Positions 7,197 through 9,691 of a stretch of 9,691 nucleotides of DNA are shown piece after piece. Position 1 is the stretch's first letter. Each line of letters opens with the position of its first letter. The stretch spans positions 1 through 9,691 of the forward strand of contig CAJUSL010000032.1 in assembly GCA_910589135.1 (NCBI GenBank). The letters run 5' to 3'. The notes beneath the pieces were generated by a model that worked only from the letters and a program-made list of their open reading frames with translations, did no database searches and was not told where the DNA came from. The stretch is from an uncultured Eggerthellaceae bacterium. GTDB lineage: Bacteria > Actinomycetota > Coriobacteriia > Coriobacteriales > Eggerthellaceae. A program made the translations under genes and the position numbers.

Positions 7197-7379
7197 CTAG
7201 AAGTATCCCTCCGCCATAGAGTCCTTCACGTCGTCGTTTTCCACGTAGCCGGGGTCGTCCATCTCGATGGCGCCACCCGACTCCATGGTCACCTGGTCGC
7301 GATAGTCCTTGCGGGCACCTTCCGTGCCGCACGCCTGCCCGTCGTCCTGCGTCTGCTTCGAAATGGCCTCGACGTCCAT
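7197..7379 (-). CDS. Small acidic hypothetical protein (60 residues)
   Basis: I do not recognise this protein. It has 16 Asp/Glu against about five Lys/Arg and no membrane segment or signal peptide. It has a single cysteine and a C-terminal half that reads MDDPGYVENDD...GYF. Support for a real gene: an AAGGAGG ribosome site (7386-7392) 6 nt before the ATG at 7379, a perfect TATAAT box further upstream, and third codon positions that are G or C in roughly seven of eight codons, like the neighbours. It is transcribed away from mazEF and stands alone between the YbaK remnant and the cysE-end relic. Its size and charge would suit a DNA-mimic, inhibitor or regulatory peptide, but that is speculation. 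The alternative is a chance frame, since it is short. Confidence 0.62.
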   Translation of the reverse strand: MDVEAISKQTQDDGQACGTEGARKDYRDQVTMESGGAIEMDDPGYVENDDVKDSMAEGYF

Positions 7380-7405
7380 GATGCGCCTCCTTCGTTCATG
7401 CGCCC

Positions 7406-7411
7406 ATTATA
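7406..7411 (-). promoter_or_regulatory. -10 box upstream of the small acidic gene
   Basis: A perfect TATAAT on the - strand, in otherwise GC-rich DNA, lies 26 nt before the ATG at 7379, placing a transcription start near 7399. No good -35 hexamer is visible 17-18 nt further upstream, so either an activator is needed or the promoter is weak. Confidence 0.5.
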
Positions 7412-7459
7412 GGAAGGCGCACGACCCGGCCGCATGGCGCGCGGAAACCGTTTCCCAAC

Positions 7460-7525
7460 CGAGAAGCGCACGTCCTTGCCGCGCACGGAGATCCCCTGCT
7501 CCTTCGCCGCCACGCGCGAGCACGC
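7460..7525 (-). pseudogene. Relic copy of the 3' end of cysE
   Basis: Read on the - strand, this segment encodes SRVAAKEQGISVRGKDVRF, close to the last residues of the intact serine acetyltransferase gene at 8243-9178, which ends SRVAVKEQEITVRGKDERD. At the DNA level 49 of 55 positions agree between 7466-7520 and 8249-8303. Every differing codon changes the amino acid and the stop codon is altered (TAG to TCG), as expected for sequence no longer under protein-level selection. No further cysE similarity is seen on either side, so only about 18 codons are present. Confidence 0.8.
7466..7520 (+). repeat. Direct repeat, left copy (cysE 3' end)
   Basis: This is the left member of a direct repeat with 8249-8303, offset exactly 783 bp with no gaps and 49/55 identical bases by eye. 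The pair brackets mazEF. Confidence 0.85.
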
Positions 7526-7531
7526 AAGAAC

Positions 7532-7561
7532 TTGTTCTCGTCTTCTCGAATGTGATATACT
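7532..7561 (+). promoter_or_regulatory. Promoter of mazEF
   Basis: A -35-like TTGTTC (7532-7537) and a -10 TATACT (7556-7561) are separated by 18 nt, in a stretch clearly more AT-rich than its surroundings. Transcription would begin near 7568, about 20 nt before the mazE ATG. Confidence 0.6.
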
Positions 7562-7571
7562 TTGTATATCA
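7553..7571. promoter_or_regulatory. Perfect inverted repeat over the mazEF -10 box, candidate autoregulatory operator
   Basis: TGATATAC (7553-7560) and GTATATCA (7564-7571) form a perfect 8-bp inverted repeat with a 3-nt centre, covering the -10 box and probable start point. AbrB-fold MazE antitoxins typically bind palindromes here and, with MazF, repress their own operon, so this is the expected operator. Confidence 0.65.
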
Positions 7572-7586
7572 TGAAAGGAGGAGGGC

Positions 7587-7835
7587 ATGACCACCGCAAC
7601 CATCGGAAAGTGGGGGAACGCCTCCGCCATACGCCTCCCGAAGCCATTCTGCGAGATGCTTGGCCTCGGCATCGGAGACGACGTCACCATCACGGTGGAG
7701 GGCGACAGGCGCATAGTCATAAAGCCAGCCTCCCAGCGATTCACGATTCGCGAACGCATGAAGGAATGGGACGGGGTCCGCTACAAGAGCGAAGAGGCCG
7801 ACTGGGGCGACCCGGTCGGAGAGGAGCTGTGGTGA
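7587..7835 (+). CDS. mazE: MazE-family antitoxin (AbrB/SpoVT fold)
   Basis: This 82-residue protein has the two parts expected of a MazE antitoxin. Residues 1-47 or so form the swapped-hairpin DNA-binding domain (TATIGKWGNASAIRLPK, then GDDVTITVEGDRRIVIKP). Residues 60-82 form a flexible acidic tail ending DWGDPVGEELW, the type of segment that wraps around MazF and blocks its active site. AAAGGAGG (7574-7581) lies 5 nt before the ATG. The stop overlaps the toxin start by 4 nt (GTGA), so the two proteins are made together. It should neutralise the toxin and repress the operon through the palindrome at the promoter. Confidence 0.93.
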   Translation: MTTATIGKWGNASAIRLPKPFCEMLGLGIGDDVTITVEGDRRIVIKPASQRFTIRERMKEWDGVRYKSEEADWGDPVGEELW

Positions 7836-8161
7836 TCTTCGACCAAGGGGACATCGTTGAGGTCGACTTCGACCCCACGCGCGGCCACGAGCCCTCGAAG
7901 AAGCGCCCTGCCCTGGTGGTCAGCAACTACGACTTCAACGTCTCGAACTCCATGACCATCGTATGCCCCATCACCAATCGGCTGGCCCCCTTCTTCCTGC
8001 ATCAGCCCCTGCCTGATGACTGCTGCGTGCAAGGGTCGGTGGTGATGGAGCAGCTCAGAACCCTCGACCTCGAAGCGAGGCCGACAAGGAGGCTCGGAAG
8101 GCTGGACGAGGCAGACCTTGCCCCCATCCTGACCTGCCTTCAGTCGTTCTTCGAAGCGTAG
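7832..8161 (+). CDS. mazF: MazF-family endoribonuclease toxin
   Basis: This 109-residue protein begins with the classical PemK/MazF signature GDIVEVDFDPTRG, followed by RPALVVSN. E. coli MazF uses E24, R29 and T52; here E20, R25 and T48 occur at exactly the same spacing, so the catalytic site looks intact. Later, EQLRTLDLEAR and a RLGRL element match the family's dimer and substrate-loop region. The enzyme cleaves single-stranded RNA at short motifs and stops growth when MazE is degraded; its cleavage motif cannot be predicted. The start is the GTG at 7832, which overlaps the mazE stop and has GAGGAG 5 nt upstream. The length is normal for the family. Together with the antitoxin it forms a free-standing module bracketed by cysE-end repeats. 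Confidence 0.93.
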   Translation: MIFDQGDIVEVDFDPTRGHEPSKKRPALVVSNYDFNVSNSMTIVCPITNRLAPFFLHQPLPDDCCVQGSVVMEQLRTLDLEARPTRRLGRLDEADLAPILTCLQSFFEA

Positions 8162-8164
8162 CGG

Positions 8165-8183
8165 GCCGCCAGGGCATGGCGGC
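8165..8183 (+). terminator. Hairpin directly after mazF
   Basis: A perfect 7-bp stem (GCCGCCA pairing with TGGCGGC) with a 5-nt loop starts 3 nt after the mazF stop codon. There is no T-run, so this is a possible rather than canonical terminator. It also lies downstream of cysE on the other strand. Confidence 0.45.
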
Positions 8184-8242
8184 AGCGGAAGGCATCGCCG
8201 CGCCTTGTCGCGCCCTTCGAGCGCAGCACCCCGCCGTCGCGC

Positions 8243-9178
8243 CTAGTCGCGCTCGTCCTTGCCGCGCACGGTGATTTCCTGCTCCTTCACCGCCACGCGC
8301 GAATGCGCAGGCACCGAGAACGTGACGAAGGTGGAGCCGGCGACCACCGAGCCCTCGCCGATGACCGTCTCGCCGCCGAGCACCGAGGCGTTCGAGTAGA
8401 TGGTGACGTTGTCTTCGATGGTGGGATGGCGCTTCACGCCGGAAAGGCGCTGGCCGCCGCGCGTGGAAAGCGCGCCCAGCGTGACGCCCTGGTACAGCTT
8501 CACGTGATCGCCGATGACGGTGGTCTCGCCGATGACGACGCCGGTTCCGTGGTCGATGCAGAAGTACTCGCCGATCTGCGCGCCGGCGCCGATGTCGATC
8601 CCGGTGCCCGCATGCGCCAGCTCGGTCATGATGCGCGGGATGATGGGCACGTCAAGCTCGTACAGCACGTGCGCGAGCCGGTACACGTAGATGGCGTAGA
8701 GCCCCGGGTAGGAGAAGATGACGTCCTCCTTCGACTGGGCGGCCGGGTCGCCGTCGAAGATGGCCTGCACGTCGGTGAGCAGCTTGCGCTGCACCTCGGG
8801 GATGGCGTCGAAGAACTTCGTGCACACGTACGCCGCGCGGTCGGCGATGTGCTTGGGCATGCACTCGTAGCAGCGGGTGCTGTCGGCGGCGTTGGCGCAC
8901 TTGTCGTCCATGTACGAAAGGGCCAGCACGATCTGCTGACGAAGGTCGCGCTCCACCTGGATGAGGATCTCGCCGATGAAGTACTCGGGGCTCGTCTTGG
9001 GGGAGAGCATCTCCTCGCCGAAGTACCCCGGGAAGATCACGCGGCGCAGCTTCTTCAGCACGTCCTTGACGACCGAGCGGCTGGGCCACCTTCGGCCCGG
9101 CTTCGTGAAGAATATCTCGTCGGCCTCGTAGTTCTTCTCGATGGCCTTGACGATGCGGTCCAGGTTGTCTCCGAACAT
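8243..9178 (-). CDS. cysE: Serine O-acetyltransferase (EpsC-type)
   Basis: This 311-residue enzyme makes O-acetylserine from serine and acetyl-CoA, the first committed step of cysteine synthesis in the cytoplasm. The N-terminal half (about 1-185) is the helical domain, with RIMTELAH at its end. The C-terminal half is a left-handed beta-helix of hexapeptide repeats containing the catalytic Asp209-His210 pair in IDHGTGVVIGET, then VKLYQGVTLGAL and the KRHPTIEDNV loop. It resembles the longer EpsC-type enzymes more than E. coli CysE. The usual DIHPGA element reads DIGAGA here, and cysteines cluster at C94, C103 and C106. The start overlaps the upstream gene's stop as TGATG. Its last 18 or so codons recur as a relic at 7460-7525. 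The gene itself looks intact. Confidence 0.93.
   Translation of the reverse strand: MFGDNLDRIVKAIEKNYEADEIFFTKPGRRWPSRSVVKDVLKKLRRVIFPGYFGEEMLSPKTSPEYFIGEILIQVERDLRQQIVLALSYMDDKCANAADSTRCYECMPKHIADRAAYVCTKFFDAIPEVQRKLLTDVQAIFDGDPAAQSKEDVIFSYPGLYAIYVYRLAHVLYELDVPIIPRIMTELAHAGTGIDIGAGAQIGEYFCIDHGTGVVIGETTVIGDHVKLYQGVTLGALSTRGGQRLSGVKRHPTIEDNVTIYSNASVLGGETVIGEGSVVAGSTFVTFSVPAHSRVAVKEQEITVRGKDERD
8249..8303 (+). repeat. Direct repeat, right copy (within cysE 3' end)
   Basis: Functional copy of the repeat also found at 7466-7520 (49/55 identical). It begins 4 nt inside the cysE stop codon. Confidence 0.85.
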
Positions 9179-9691
9179 CAGTCCTCCTCGGCGCCTGCGG
9201 GCGCATCATCCTCGGGCTTCGCGGCCTCGAGCTCCTTGAACTTCTCCTTCATTGTAGCGTTGCCGCGCGTGAGCTTCTTCACGGTAAGCGCCTCGGCCTT
9301 GTCGTTCGCCAGGCGCAGATTGCGCTCCGAGCCGATCAGGTTCTCCTTGATCTTGTTGAGGTGCTCGATCGACTTGTCGATCTCGTCGATGGCCTTCTGG
9401 AAGCGGTCCGCGGCGCGGCGGTAGTTGACGCCGAACTTGTCCTTGAAGTCCTCCAGCTTCGCCTCGAAGTCGGTGACGTCGATATTCTGCCGGCGCACCA
9501 GCTCGAGTTCGCGCTTGTAGTCCGCCGACTTCTTCGCCTCGTTGCTGAGCAGCGAGATCAGCGGGATGAAGAACTGCGGGCGGATCACGTACATCTTCTC
9601 GTACTCGTACGAGACGTCCACGATGCCGCGATTGTACAACTCGCTGTCCGCCTCCAGCAGGCTGACCAGCACGGCGTACTCGCAGCCCTGT
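9178..9691 (-). CDS. DUF2130-type coiled-coil protein, C-terminal part
   Basis: The frame is open to the window edge, so these are the last 170 residues of a longer protein. The segment QGCEYAVLVSLLEADSEL, followed by IVDVSYEYEKMYVIRPQFF and later RRQNIDVTDFEAKL, is characteristic, from memory, of the DUF2130 family, whose conserved C-terminal half has a nuclease-like look but no settled function. Residues from about 80 to 150 of the visible part are heptad-rich and probably coiled coil (AIDEIDKSIEHLNKIKENL). The tail is acidic and low in complexity (EDDAPAGAEED). The stop codon overlaps the cysE start as TGATG, so the two are translated together, although no functional tie between them is known to me. 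The GTG at 9672 is internal, because family sequence continues upstream of it. Confidence 0.85.
   Translation of the reverse strand, partial: QGCEYAVLVSLLEADSELYNRGIVDVSYEYEKMYVIRPQFFIPLISLLSNEAKKSADYKRELELVRRQNIDVTDFEAKLEDFKDKFGVNYRRAADRFQKAIDEIDKSIEHLNKIKENLIGSERNLRLANDKAEALTVKKLTRGNATMKEKFKELEAAKPEDDAPAGAEED

Noticed and set aside
6775..7332. 185-codon - strand open frame over the YbaK remnant
   Set aside because: No convincing ribosome site at its start and no recognisable motif. It crosses the remnant, two inverted repeats and the small acidic gene in another frame.
7289..7759. 156-codon - strand frame containing the cysE-end relic as a possible real gene
   Set aside because: Only about 18 codons resemble cysE. 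The rest is antisense to mazE and its promoter, so it is a chance frame around a relic.
1..9691. tRNA, rRNA, CRISPR array, transposase or integrase
   Set aside because: No cloverleaf with CCA-type ends, no regularly spaced repeats and no transposase or recombinase motifs were seen. The only long repeat is the cysE-end pair.

Overview
The window is GC-rich, densely packed bacterial DNA with strong Shine-Dalgarno sites (GGAGG types) and strongly G/C-ending codons. The gene content (a Mo-bisMGD oxidoreductase with an iron-sulfur and an NrfD-type subunit, an ECF sigma/ABC operon, an EpsC-type serine acetyltransferase and mazEF) suggests a gut actinobacterium of the Coriobacteriia, perhaps Eggerthellaceae. 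This placement is an inference from gene style, not from a marker gene.

Bases 1-3198 (+) carry a three-gene respiratory complex: the C-terminal part of a molybdopterin catalytic subunit, a four-cluster ferredoxin-type subunit and a ten-helix NrfD-like membrane anchor. It should pass electrons between the quinone pool and an unknown substrate. The unit ends in a hairpin (3183-3207) that contains the anchor's own stop codon and is shared with the converging operon.

Bases 3209-6766 (-) are one tightly coupled operon, read right to left: ECF sigma factor, six-helix membrane protein, ABC ATPase, ABC permease. Gene junctions are +1 nt, 51 nt and an 8-nt overlap. It looks like a self-contained envelope-signal and export module, in which the membrane protein is a candidate sensor or anti-sigma factor. 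The permease reading frame is broken by one extra base in a six-G run.

Bases 6779-7586 are a scar-rich stretch. It holds an internally deleted remnant of a YbaK-type aminoacyl-tRNA deacylase gene, two GC-rich inverted repeats, a small acidic orphan gene with its own TATAAT box, and a diverged second copy of the 3' end of cysE.

Bases 7532-8161 (+) are a mazEF toxin-antitoxin pair with its own promoter and a perfect palindromic candidate operator over the -10 box. The pair is bracketed by the two cysE 3'-end copies, which are direct repeats 783 bp apart. This arrangement looks like past insertion or recombination at the end of cysE and is the most unusual feature of the window.

Bases 8243-9691 (-) hold intact cysE, translationally coupled (TGATG) to an upstream DUF2130-type protein that runs off the window edge.
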